This document shows, piece after piece, positions 47,729-55,727 of a DNA stretch of 64,000 nucleotides. A program made the translations under genes and the position numbers. Location: the NCBI GenBank assembly GCA_021200475.1, contig JAJQGP010000018.1, forward strand, positions 1 through 64,000. The letters are read 5' to 3'. Source of the stretch: Lachnospiraceae bacterium. Lineage in GTDB: Bacteria; Bacillota; Clostridia; Lachnospirales; Lachnospiraceae. Position 1 is the stretch's first letter; each line of letters begins with the position of its first letter. Below the pieces are notes generated by a model. It searched no databases, had not been told where the DNA came from, and saw nothing but the letters and a program-made list of their open reading frames with translations.

Positions 47729-47816
47729 GCTGGGGATCGTTTATATTGCTTATGGGCAGATAAGAGTTTGTCGGGAAACAGTGACTGTTTGCAGAAAGTG
47801 AAATGGGGGTTCGAAG

Positions 47817-50120
47817 ATGCCGGATATAAGAAAGCAGGGAGATTATTCTTTTCATATACTGATTTTTGGCGGAACGGCTGAGGGACGACAGGTATCGGAT
47901 TATCTTTGCGAAAAGCATGTAGCGCATACCATCAGTGTGGCAACGGAATACGGAGAAGAAGTGCTTCACCCACAGCCGGAGCGTCACATTCATCAAGGCA
48001 GGCTGGATATGGAACAGATGCGAGTTTTTTTGCGGGACGGACAGTATGCGCTGGTTGTGGATGCGACGCATCCGTATGCGGTAGAGGTTTCAAAAAACAT
48101 TCAGGAGGCCTGCCGGAGAGAAAATGTGCAATATTTGCGGTATCTGCGCCCACAGAATCAGGAAAAGCGTCTGAACAAAGAAGCGGCTGGAGAAGCAGTC
48201 AGCCTTCGATCTGCGTGTGAAGATGCCGGGAAGATCGCAGGAGCCGTATACGCAGATTCTGCCAGGAAAGCGGCGGATTATCTGGAAGCGCAGCAAGGCG
48301 GGATTTTTCTGACTACAGGCAGTAAGGAATTACATGTATTTACAGAAATGATTTCAGACAAAAACCGTATCTTCGCGCGGGTTCTTCCATCTGCGGAGGT
48401 GGTTTCTTCCTGCCGCGCGCTCGGCCTGGAGGGAAAGCAGATCTGTGCCATGCAGGGACCGTTTTCTGCGGATATGAATGCAGCGATGCTTCGCCAGGCA
48501 GGTTCCTCGTTTCTGGTTACAAAAGAGACCGGAGCGACCGGCGGCTTCCCAGAGAAGATTGAGGCGGCCAGGCAGTGCCAGGTCACACCAGTTATTATTC
48601 GCAGACCAAAAGAGACGGGAAGCAGCTGGGAAGAAGTGAAAGAACGGCTGGATGCGTTGATTTCGGGGGATGAATTCAGAAGACAATTTTGTAACAGACG
48701 AGAGAATATTTCCTTTCAGCAATTCGATGCGAATACTCCAGGCGAAGTGCAGGAAAAAACTATGCTGCAGGACAGCGTAGAAGAAAAAGTACAGATTGAT
48801 AATTTTTCAAAACGTAAGGACGAGCGTCGTATCAGCTGTATCGGCATTGGCATGGGGACTCCGGACACTCTTACACGCGAGGCGGCCTGCGAAATACGCG
48901 AGGCCGACGTAATTTTTGGAGCAGCGCGGATACTGGAATGTGCGAGGCTGCTGCTATGTGAGCCGGAAGAAATAAGTGCTTCGTCAAAGCAGCCGAAGGG
49001 CACATCCGAAATGGAGAAAAAATCGAAACCACCGCTTATGATTCCCGAATACAATGCCCGGAAGATTGCGTCCTGGCTGGAAGCGCATCCGAGGGTGGAG
49101 CGCGTGGCAATCCTGATGTCGGGGGACGTCGGGTTTTACAGCGGAGCGCGCCAGGTCGCGGAGACCTTTCCGGCGGAACAGGTACGTTATTACTGTGGAA
49201 TTTCTTCGGTGGTGTATTTTGCGTCAAAGATTCCGACTTCCTGGCAGGATGCGAAGCTTTTGAGCGCGCATGGAAAAGAAATTCCACTTGTAAATTATGT
49301 CAGAAAGTACCCGAAAATCATTCTCCTCGTGAGCGGTGCAAAAGAAGTGGGACAGATCTGTCATGACCTGGTGCTTGACGGAATCGGTTCGGAGGTGCGG
49401 GTGACGGTTGGCTCGAATCTTTCTTATCCGGATGAAAGAATACAGGCCGGGCGCCCGGAGGATTTCATTGCCTGTGAAGCAGCAGGGCCGCATATTGTGC
49501 TGCTGGAGAATCCGCATGCAGGGCGGGTGATTACGCCGGGAATTCCGGACGATGCCTTTGAACGCTGGGAAAAGGTGCCTATGACAAAAGAGGAAATCCG
49601 GGCACTTTCGGTGGCAAAGCTCCGCCTGCGGGAGGATTCGGTGGTGTACGATGTGGGAGCAGGCACTGGCTCGGTATCCGTAGAGTGTGCGCGACTCTGC
49701 ACGGAAGGAAGGGTTTACGCGATCGAGCGTGAGCAAAGAGCGGTGGAGTTGATTCAACAGAATACTGCCCGCTTCCATTTGTCCAACCTCATCCCGATCA
49801 GTGGAACTGCCCCGGAAGTTATGGAGGAGCTTCCAGCGCCAACCCATGCCTTTATCGGGGGAAGCTCCGGAAATATGCGGGAGATCGTAGCGTCCCTGTT
49901 GGAAAAGAATCCATCCGTTCGTGTTGTAATTAACACGATTGCATTGGAGAGCATTGCGGAGGTGATGAATCTGATCCATGACCTTGAAATCAAAGATGCA
50001 GATATTGTCCAGGTTTCCGTGGTAAAATCCCGCAGGCTTGGGCGTTACCACATGATGTCTTCGCTCAACCCGATTTATATTGTATCCTTTGGCGGGGAAG
50101 AAATCAGAGAGATTTTTTAG
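47817..50120 (+). CDS. Trifunctional cobalamin enzyme: CbiJ-CbiE-CbiT fusion
   Basis: A 767-residue fusion. Residues about 10-280 are the precorrin-6A reductase CbiJ (ILIFGGTAEGRQVSDYL, VVDATHPYAVEVSKNI, MQGPFSADMNAA). About 280-338 is a variable linker. Residues 339-585 are the C5-methyltransferase CbiE (ISCIGIGMGTPDTLT, VAILMSGDVGFYSGA). Residues 589-767 are the C15-methyltransferase/decarboxylase CbiT (VVYDVGAGTGSVSVECARL). Together they catalyse successive steps from precorrin-6A to precorrin-8. CbiE-CbiT fusion is common (CobL); joining CbiJ as well is less so. GGGGG lies upstream of the ATG. Confidence 0.9.
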   Translation: MPDIRKQGDYSFHILIFGGTAEGRQVSDYLCEKHVAHTISVATEYGEEVLHPQPERHIHQGRLDMEQMRVFLRDGQYALVVDATHPYAVEVSKNIQEACRRENVQYLRYLRPQNQEKRLNKEAAGEAVSLRSACEDAGKIAGAVYADSARKAADYLEAQQGGIFLTTGSKELHVFTEMISDKNRIFARVLPSAEVVSSCRALGLEGKQICAMQGPFSADMNAAMLRQAGSSFLVTKETGATGGFPEKIEAARQCQVTPVIIRRPKETGSSWEEVKERLDALISGDEFRRQFCNRRENISFQQFDANTPGEVQEKTMLQDSVEEKVQIDNFSKRKDERRISCIGIGMGTPDTLTREAACEIREADVIFGAARILECARLLLCEPEEISASSKQPKGTSEMEKKSKPPLMIPEYNARKIASWLEAHPRVERVAILMSGDVGFYSGARQVAETFPAEQVRYYCGISSVVYFASKIPTSWQDAKLLSAHGKEIPLVNYVRKYPKIILLVSGAKEVGQICHDLVLDGIGSEVRVTVGSNLSYPDERIQAGRPEDFIACEAAGPHIVLLENPHAGRVITPGIPDDAFERWEKVPMTKEEIRALSVAKLRLREDSVVYDVGAGTGSVSVECARLCTEGRVYAIEREQRAVELIQQNTARFHLSNLIPISGTAPEVMEELPAPTHAFIGGSSGNMREIVASLLEKNPSVRVVINTIALESIAEVMNLIHDLEIKDADIVQVSVVKSRRLGRYHMMSSLNPIYIVSFGGEEIREIF

Positions 50121-50130
50121 CCGAAAAGGC

Positions 50131-50160
50131 TTGCGCTTTTAAAAACCTACAGTATATAAT
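50131..50160 (+). promoter_or_regulatory. Predicted promoter of the three-gene cassette
   Basis: TTGCGC (50131-50136) and TATAAT (50155-50160) with an 18-base spacer, 51 bases before the DUF3467 gene. It would let the cassette be transcribed apart from the cobalamin genes. Confidence 0.55.
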
Positions 50161-50210
50161 ATGTGCATAAATATTGAAAAACAGAATGAAAAGTTCGGAG
50201 GTGTAAATCT

Positions 50211-50462
50211 ATGGAAGAAAATGTAAATGTAAAGGAAGTCTATGCGAATTCGCTGACAGTTGTAAATACTTTTTTTGATTTTTGCCTGTCATTTAAAAAA
50301 GATAATATTATTAGTGAGGATGAAGAACAGAAAACAATAACGGAGGAAGTAGCACGGATACGTATGAGTCCGCAAATGGCCAAAGCTTTTTCTCTGCTTT
50401 TGCAGAATAATATTCAGAATTACGAACAACAGTTTGGAGAAATTCCAGAAATCAGGAGATGA
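50211..50462 (+). CDS. DUF3467-like small protein
   Basis: An 83-residue acidic protein. VYANSLTVVNTFFDFCLSF and RMSPQMAKAFSLLLQNNIQNYEQQFG match the DUF3467 plan, in which a beta strand is followed by a helix that ends in a Tyr-Glu-X2-Phe-Gly motif. Function is unknown. GGAGG precedes the ATG. It is the first gene of an AT-rich cassette set between cbiJET and cbiA. Confidence 0.7.
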   Translation: MEENVNVKEVYANSLTVVNTFFDFCLSFKKDNIISEDEEQKTITEEVARIRMSPQMAKAFSLLLQNNIQNYEQQFGEIPEIRR

Positions 50463-50468
50463 TTATCC

Positions 50469-51065
50469 ATGAAGAATAAGACATTAAACTGCCCGGATTT
50501 AGCAGACAAATCTCCTTGTTTAGCCAGCACACCGACTTCATCTTTTCATGTAAATGAACTGGCGGAAGTGTATGCTGGTATTGCAGATAGATGTGAACCA
50601 TTGTGTCCACCGATGGAATTTACGGATCCTTCTTTCTCATCAGTTGGGGATAGTTATAGTCTTAATATTAGCATAGTTGAATTATCTTATAAAGGAGAAA
50701 AGCAGCTTTCAGATCAGGCACAAAACAGGAATTGCTCTAAATTATATAAACTCAGTATGCTTCCTGACAATTGGAATGAAAATGGGGCGGCTCGATTTTC
50801 TGGGGAACACATAAAAAAATGTGTTTCTATCATACGAAAACTGCCTTTTCAGCCTGAGGTTTTTCCAACAGCAACTGGAAGTATTCAGATGGAATACGAG
50901 AAAAACAGCGGAGAATATCTGGAGTTTAATGTTTACCCAGATCATATTGATGTCTACTTAACGAATAGCAACGGTGAGGAGTTCGAGGAATCTATTTATG
51001 GAGCCAGGCAGGAATATCAGGTTATGGAAAAATTGGTGAGGGATTTTTATGATGAAGATAAATGA
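50469..51065 (+). CDS. Conserved hypothetical protein of the DUF3467 cassette
   Basis: A 198-residue protein with a polar N-terminal half and a more conserved C-terminal half: LPDNWNENGAARFS, then LPFQPEVFPTATGSIQMEYEK and YLEFNVYPDHIDVY. I have seen the Trp-Asn-X-Asn-Gly-Ala and Pro-Thr-X2-Gly-Ser-Ile-Gln pattern in accessory genes of many bacteria, but I know no activity. No signal peptide or membrane helix. AGGAG precedes the ATG six bases after the DUF3467 stop, and its end overlaps the next gene by 17 bases. Confidence 0.65.
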   Translation: MKNKTLNCPDLADKSPCLASTPTSSFHVNELAEVYAGIADRCEPLCPPMEFTDPSFSSVGDSYSLNISIVELSYKGEKQLSDQAQNRNCSKLYKLSMLPDNWNENGAARFSGEHIKKCVSIIRKLPFQPEVFPTATGSIQMEYEKNSGEYLEFNVYPDHIDVYLTNSNGEEFEESIYGARQEYQVMEKLVRDFYDEDK

Positions 51066-51480
51066 CTTATATCGCAGAATGCGGAATAAGCCTTTGTTAT
51101 ACGTGAAAGAAGATGGAACAATTTCCTCGGCTATTTACAAAGACAGTCAGGGGGTTTCAGTAGATATAGACGATGGTAGGGATCTAGACGCTATTATCCA
51201 AAAAGAAGAGGAACTTCATAAGTATTATAATCAGGAGATGTTGCTGCAGAATCCTGATGGCGAGTATAAATTGGTTGCGTTACTTTCGGTTTCTGCAAAA
51301 ACGTGTCAGGATAAGGAAGTGGTGATTGAACCAACCCCCGTCGAGAATATCAACCCTTACCACGCACTGCTCAAAGGCTCAGAGACCAAAATCCTTTTGA
51401 CAAACGGGCAAAGTAAATATCTGGCAAAAAATACACGAGTCGTGAAATCTTATGATACAGATTTGGTTCAGGAAACGTAA
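51049..51480 (+). CDS. Conserved hypothetical protein, third gene of the cassette
   Basis: A 143-residue soluble protein. After an N-terminal basic helix (INDLYRRMRNKPLLYV) it is mostly beta: LVALLSVSAKTCQDKEVVIEPTP and ENINPYHALLKG are the likely conserved segments, ending LAKNTRVVKSYD. Two ATG codons in tandem (51049 and 51052) could start it. It overlaps the previous gene, so the two are coupled. I recognise no function. cbiA starts ten bases after its stop. Confidence 0.65.
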   Translation: MMKINDLYRRMRNKPLLYVKEDGTISSAIYKDSQGVSVDIDDGRDLDAIIQKEEELHKYYNQEMLLQNPDGEYKLVALLSVSAKTCQDKEVVIEPTPVENINPYHALLKGSETKILLTNGQSKYLAKNTRVVKSYDTDLVQET

Positions 51481-51490
51481 GAGGTAAGCC

Positions 51491-53053
51491 ATGCAGCATC
51501 TGCCAAGAATTATGCTTGCCGCACCTTCCAGCGGCAGCGGAAAAACAATGATCACCTGCGGAATTCTGGAGGCGTTCTGCAGGCGCGGGTTGAATCCGGC
51601 CTCTTTTAAGTGCGGACCGGATTACATTGACCCTATGTTTCATTCACGGGTGATCGGTACGCCATCGAGAAATCTGGATACTTTTTTCACAGATCCGCTG
51701 ATTACGCGATACTTGTTCGCGAAAACGGCGAAAAATGCGGGAATTTCGGTTCTGGAGGGCGTCATGGGATTCTATGACGGGCTTGGCGGGATTTCCGAAA
51801 AAGCATCCTCCTATGATCTGGCGGCAGTGACGGATACGCCGGTGATCCTGGTTGTGAATGCGCGCGGCATGAGCCTGTCGGTGATTCCTTTGATTCAGGG
51901 GTATCTGAACTATCAGAAGCAATACGGCCGCGAGGTAATCCGGGGCGTGATCCTCAACCAGACGACCAAAATGACCTGTCTTTTATTAAAGGATGAAATT
52001 GAAAAACAGACCGGTGTGCGGGTGTACGGTTATGTGCCGCGTCTGGATGACGCCGCGGTGGAGAGCCGGCATCTCGGTCTGGTAACGCCCGGAGAGATTG
52101 CGGATATGAAAGTCCGTCTGGCGAGACTGGGAGAGGAACTGGAGCAGTGTCTGGATCTGGACGGGCTCATTGCGCTTGCGCAGAAAGCGTCAGATTTTGC
52201 GGATGAAGAGCTTGTACTGCCAGAGTGTGTACGTGTGTGTGTGGAAAACCAGAAATCCTCCGGGAATATCGCAGAAAGCGATAAGGAAACTTCCCGTATG
52301 GATGGAATTGTTTTCCAGGAAAAGCATGATGCCAGATCGGAATACTCAGGGGCACGTATTGCAGTGGCGCAGGATGAAGCGTTTTGCTTTTATTATCAGG
52401 ATAATCTGGAGCTTTTGGAACTGCTCGGAGCCACGCTTGTTCCATTCTCTCCATTAAAAGACACAGCACTTCCGGAACAGATTGGCGGGCTTATTCTGGG
52501 GGGCGGTTATCCGGAGCTTTACGCCAGGCAGCTCTCAGAAAACAAATCCATGCTGCAGTCCATCCGCGCGGCGATTGCGGATGGGTTGCCGTATTTAGCC
52601 GAATGCGGCGGATTCATGTATCTGCATGAGACAATGGAAGACATGGATGGCACGGCGTGGCCAATGTGCGGATGCATTCAGGGGCAATCCTACCGAACAA
52701 AGAAACTGGGACGGTTTGGTTATATTAGCCTTCGTCTCAATGGTTCTGAGTGGGAAGAAGAGCGGCCACGGATGGTTTCAGATATAAAGAAGAGGAAAAT
52801 CGCGCAGCAGGTGTCGGGATTCCTTCTTCCGGATGAGACAATTCGCGCCCATGAATTTCACTATTTTGACAGCACAGATCCCGGCAGCGCTTATACGGCA
52901 GAAAAACCGAATGGAAAGCGCACATGGAATTGTATGCATGTTACAGATCACAGTGCGGCGGGATATCCGCATCTGTATTACTGGTCGAATCCGGAATTTG
53001 CGGCGCGGTTTTTGTATCGTGTTAATTATGTTCAAAGAATGCCTGCGGAATAA
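51491..53053 (+). CDS. cbiA: Cobyrinate a,c-diamide synthase
   Basis: A 520-residue ATP- and glutamine-dependent amidase. The N-terminal P-loop region is MLAAPSSGSGKTMITCGILE, followed by KCGPDYIDPMFH. The C-terminal class I glutaminase-like domain has LILGGGYPELYARQL and the nucleophile Cys in YLAECGGFMYLHE. It amidates the a and c side chains of cobyrinate. It sits directly after the AT-rich cassette, which suggests that the cassette was inserted into an older cobalamin gene run. Confidence 0.93.
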   Translation: MQHLPRIMLAAPSSGSGKTMITCGILEAFCRRGLNPASFKCGPDYIDPMFHSRVIGTPSRNLDTFFTDPLITRYLFAKTAKNAGISVLEGVMGFYDGLGGISEKASSYDLAAVTDTPVILVVNARGMSLSVIPLIQGYLNYQKQYGREVIRGVILNQTTKMTCLLLKDEIEKQTGVRVYGYVPRLDDAAVESRHLGLVTPGEIADMKVRLARLGEELEQCLDLDGLIALAQKASDFADEELVLPECVRVCVENQKSSGNIAESDKETSRMDGIVFQEKHDARSEYSGARIAVAQDEAFCFYYQDNLELLELLGATLVPFSPLKDTALPEQIGGLILGGGYPELYARQLSENKSMLQSIRAAIADGLPYLAECGGFMYLHETMEDMDGTAWPMCGCIQGQSYRTKKLGRFGYISLRLNGSEWEEERPRMVSDIKKRKIAQQVSGFLLPDETIRAHEFHYFDSTDPGSAYTAEKPNGKRTWNCMHVTDHSAAGYPHLYYWSNPEFAARFLYRVNYVQRMPAE

Positions 53054-53213
53054 CATAGTTCCTTTTATTATTGAGGATGATCTGAAGATGTTTTATTACC
53101 GTGGATTGTCTGCATGGCAGACAGAGAAAGGGTTTCTCAGAGATACCTGTCTGACGGCGCAGGATCGCTTCAAACGGTATCTTGATTATTTTCGGATAGA
53201 GTATGAAGAGTGA
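53028..53213 (+). pseudogene. Fic-family protein C-terminal remnant
   Basis: A 61-codon open frame starting inside the 3' end of cbiA: FKECLRNNIVPFIIEDDLKMFYYRGL, then DTCLTAQDRFKRYLDYF. This matches the C-terminal tail of Fic/DOC proteins as found in Lachnospiraceae. The catalytic Fic core (HPFxxGNG) is absent, so it is a remnant. It could be translated by chance from the ATG at 53028, but there is no ribosome site. Confidence 0.6.
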
Positions 53214-53242
53214 ATGGAAACGGATGTGGAGGTTTGAGTAAA

Positions 53243-53557
53243 ATGAAAAAATGCAGGATCACAGCCCTCCGTGTTGCCTGTTATAAAGATCTGATAGAGC
53301 AATACGAGAATCCGATTCCGGATGCCTGTAATATGCAAGAGGGACAGGTTTTTATTGCGAACGGCTGGAAGAAGCCGGAGAACTTTTGCGAAAGTGCCTG
53401 GGAAAGCATCTCGCCGTTTGTTATGACACTTGCCTGTGGCGGAGAGGATATATACAGCGGGTGGATGAAGAACAGAAAATCAGCGCTGATCTCCTGTAAC
53501 GATGGATTTCGCCCGGTAAGCTTTCTGATTGAAGCATTGGAAGAGGAAGCTGACTAA
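53243..53557 (+). CDS. TIGR04076 family protein
   Basis: A 104-residue protein. KKCRITALRVACYKDLIEQY, then EGQVFIANGWKKPENFCESAW and a C-terminal CNDGFRPVSFLIE match the TIGR04076 pattern of a small protein with spaced cysteines. Function is unknown. The ATG at 53243 follows GGAGG; an upstream in-frame codon overlaps the Fic remnant. Confidence 0.78.
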   Translation: MKKCRITALRVACYKDLIEQYENPIPDACNMQEGQVFIANGWKKPENFCESAWESISPFVMTLACGGEDIYSGWMKNRKSALISCNDGFRPVSFLIEALEEEAD

Positions 53558-53683
53558 ACTGGCGGGTACGTACATACAATGAGCAGGAAAATACGCAAGA
53601 CAATATGCAAGATAAGGCAATAATAAAATGTACTCTGAGGCAAAAAAGCTGGTATCTGCAGGTTTAACTGGAGGACTTAAAAG

Positions 53684-54421
53684 ATGGCATTATATGCGAT
53701 TGGAGATTTCCATCTTTCTTTTCAGACGGATAAGTCGATGGATCGGTTTGGGCGGGTTTGGAAAAATCATGAGAAGAAAATACAGAAAAACTGCAGCAGG
53801 CTGATTCGTCCGGAGGATACGCTCGTGATAACCGGCGACCATTCCTGGGGCAGAAAATTAGAAGAGTGCGCAGAAGACCTGGCTTTTATTGAGGCGCTGC
53901 CGGGGCGAAAGATACTTCTGCGGGGAAATCATGATATGTTCTGGGATGCGAAGAAGACGGAGCGGTTAAACAGAGAATTTCAGGGACGTCTCTCCTTTTT
54001 GCAGAACAACTATTATGCCTATGAAGATTATGCTTTGGTGGGAACCAAGGGATATACGTTTGAGGGACCGTTTTATCTGGACAGCAGGGGAAGAATTGTT
54101 GGCTGGGATGAGGAAAAAGAAGAACATGCAAAAAAATTGATTGACCGAGAAATTGTAAGACTTCAGTGTTCTTTTGACGCAGCAATTGCTGACGGATATC
54201 AGAAATTTATCATGTTCCTGCATTACCCGCCGACCAGTGTGATCGAACAGGATAGTCCTTTTACGCGCCTGGCCGAACAATATCGCGCGGAGCATGTCGT
54301 TTATTCTCATTGCCATGGAGAAAGTCGCTTTCATGACAGCATTCGCGGTGAATATCACGGCATAACTTATCATCTGGTCTCTGGAGATTGCCTGAATTTT
54401 TGTCCGGAACGGATTCTGTAA
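53684..54421 (+). CDS. Calcineurin-like metallophosphoesterase
   Basis: A 245-residue phosphoesterase. Metal motifs in order are IGDFHLS, VITGDHSWG, LLRGNHDMFW, FLHYPP and SHCHG. The GDHSWG form is typical of the small YkuE-like group found in Firmicutes. Substrate is unknown. GGAGG lies upstream of the ATG. It is placed between TIGR04076 and cobT on the same strand. Confidence 0.87.
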   Translation: MALYAIGDFHLSFQTDKSMDRFGRVWKNHEKKIQKNCSRLIRPEDTLVITGDHSWGRKLEECAEDLAFIEALPGRKILLRGNHDMFWDAKKTERLNREFQGRLSFLQNNYYAYEDYALVGTKGYTFEGPFYLDSRGRIVGWDEEKEEHAKKLIDREIVRLQCSFDAAIADGYQKFIMFLHYPPTSVIEQDSPFTRLAEQYRAEHVVYSHCHGESRFHDSIRGEYHGITYHLVSGDCLNFCPERIL

Positions 54422-54492
54422 AAGGATGATGATGATTTAACATATTTCATGTGCTCTTGAGAAAGGCACTGCAAAAACGGAGGCATATTATT

Positions 54493-55554
54493 ATGGAAGA
54501 AACACAGTTTTATCAGATCCTGAAAAACATCACTATCGGCGATGCGGACGCGGCTGCCGTCTGCCGGGAACGCTGGAACAGCATCGCCAAGCCGCTCCAC
54601 AGCCTTGGGTGGATGGAGGATGCGATTGCGCGTATCGCGGCGGCGCAGCATAGTCCGGAGATTCGTACCGGGAAAAAGATTCTTGTACCGATGTGTGCGG
54701 ACAACGGCGTTGTGGAAGAGGGCGTGACGCAGACCGGACAGGAGGTGACGGCGATTGTCGCGGAAAATTTCCTCGATGAGCAGTCCTGTGCGGCGATCAT
54801 GTGCCGCCTTGCCGGAGCGGATATCCGCCCGATTGACATTGGGATGGCGGTGGATACGCCGCGTGTTGAAAAACGCAAGATTGCCTATGGAACGAAAAAT
54901 TTTGCGAAGGAACCGGCCATGAGCCGCGATGAGGCAGTGAAGGCGTTGATGGTCGGCGTGTCCCTGGCGGGAGAACTGATGGGGCAGGGGTATGATCTGA
55001 TCGCGACCGGAGAGATGGGGATTGGCAATACGACGACCTCCAGCGCGGTGGCGAGTGCGCTGCTTCATGTTCCTGCGGTGGAGATGACCGGACGCGGCGC
55101 GGGGCTTTCCACGGAAGGACTGAGTAAAAAAATACAGGTCATCCAGGAGGCGATCGACCGCTGGAATCTGTTCGAGGCGGATCCCCTCACGGTGCTTTCC
55201 TGTGTTGGCGGGTTTGACCTTGCCGGGATTGCCGGCCTGTTCCTGGGCGGAGCCTGCTATCATATTCCGGTGTTGATTGATGGATTTATCTCTTCTGTGG
55301 GAGCACTTCTCGCGGTGAAGCTGTGTCCGGCGGCGAGAGATTATATGCTGGCGACGCATGTGTCAAAGGAGCCTGCCGCACGCAGGATTCTGAAGGAACT
55401 CGCTTTGGAACCGGCGCTGGATGCGGGAATGTGTCTTGGAGAAGGCAGCGGCGCGGTCGCCGCGTTTCCGCTGATTGATATGGGGGCGGAGATTTACCAC
55501 AGGATGAGTACGTTTGAACAGATTCAGGTGGAGGCCTATCAGGAACTGAACTGA
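54493..55554 (+). CDS. cobT: Nicotinate-nucleotide--dimethylbenzimidazole phosphoribosyltransferase
   Basis: A 353-residue enzyme that activates the lower-ligand base for cobalamin. MCADNGVVEEGVTQTGQEVT, TGEMGIGNTTTSSAVASALL, TGRGAGLS and the C-terminal catalytic Glu region GMCLGEGSGAVAAFPL are all CobT landmarks. The ATG at 54493 follows GGAGG. It is the last cobalamin gene here; other genes for lower-ligand and nucleotide-loop assembly (cobS, cobU, cobC) are not in the window. Confidence 0.94.
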   Translation: MEETQFYQILKNITIGDADAAAVCRERWNSIAKPLHSLGWMEDAIARIAAAQHSPEIRTGKKILVPMCADNGVVEEGVTQTGQEVTAIVAENFLDEQSCAAIMCRLAGADIRPIDIGMAVDTPRVEKRKIAYGTKNFAKEPAMSRDEAVKALMVGVSLAGELMGQGYDLIATGEMGIGNTTTSSAVASALLHVPAVEMTGRGAGLSTEGLSKKIQVIQEAIDRWNLFEADPLTVLSCVGGFDLAGIAGLFLGGACYHIPVLIDGFISSVGALLAVKLCPAARDYMLATHVSKEPAARRILKELALEPALDAGMCLGEGSGAVAAFPLIDMGAEIYHRMSTFEQIQVEAYQELN

Positions 55555-55579
55555 GGAAGAAAAAGGAATAGGTAAAGGA

Positions 55580-55633
55580 AAAGCAGCTTTTGAACCGGCT
55601 CTGTATAGGAGCCTGAAATTCGAAAGCTGCTTT
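55580..55633 (+). terminator. Terminator after cobT
   Basis: A long hairpin with outer arms AAAGCAGCTTT (55580-55590) and AAAGCTGCTTT (55623-55633), an inner GGCTC/GAGCC stem, and a short T run. It closes the plus-strand cobalamin group in front of the opposing PTS genes. Confidence 0.8.
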
Positions 55634-55727
55634 TTGCAGCGCACAGCCGCGCGAGAAATATTTGAGCCTAATGCCGACATGAAGTGGTGTAGACGAGAAA
55701 GAATCAGCAAGCCGTCTTCTGCTCGCT

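Noticed and set aside
53628..53690. Short frame MYSEAKKLVSAG just before the metallophosphoesterase gene
   Set aside because: No ribosome site and it runs out of frame into the real gene; it is too short to support.
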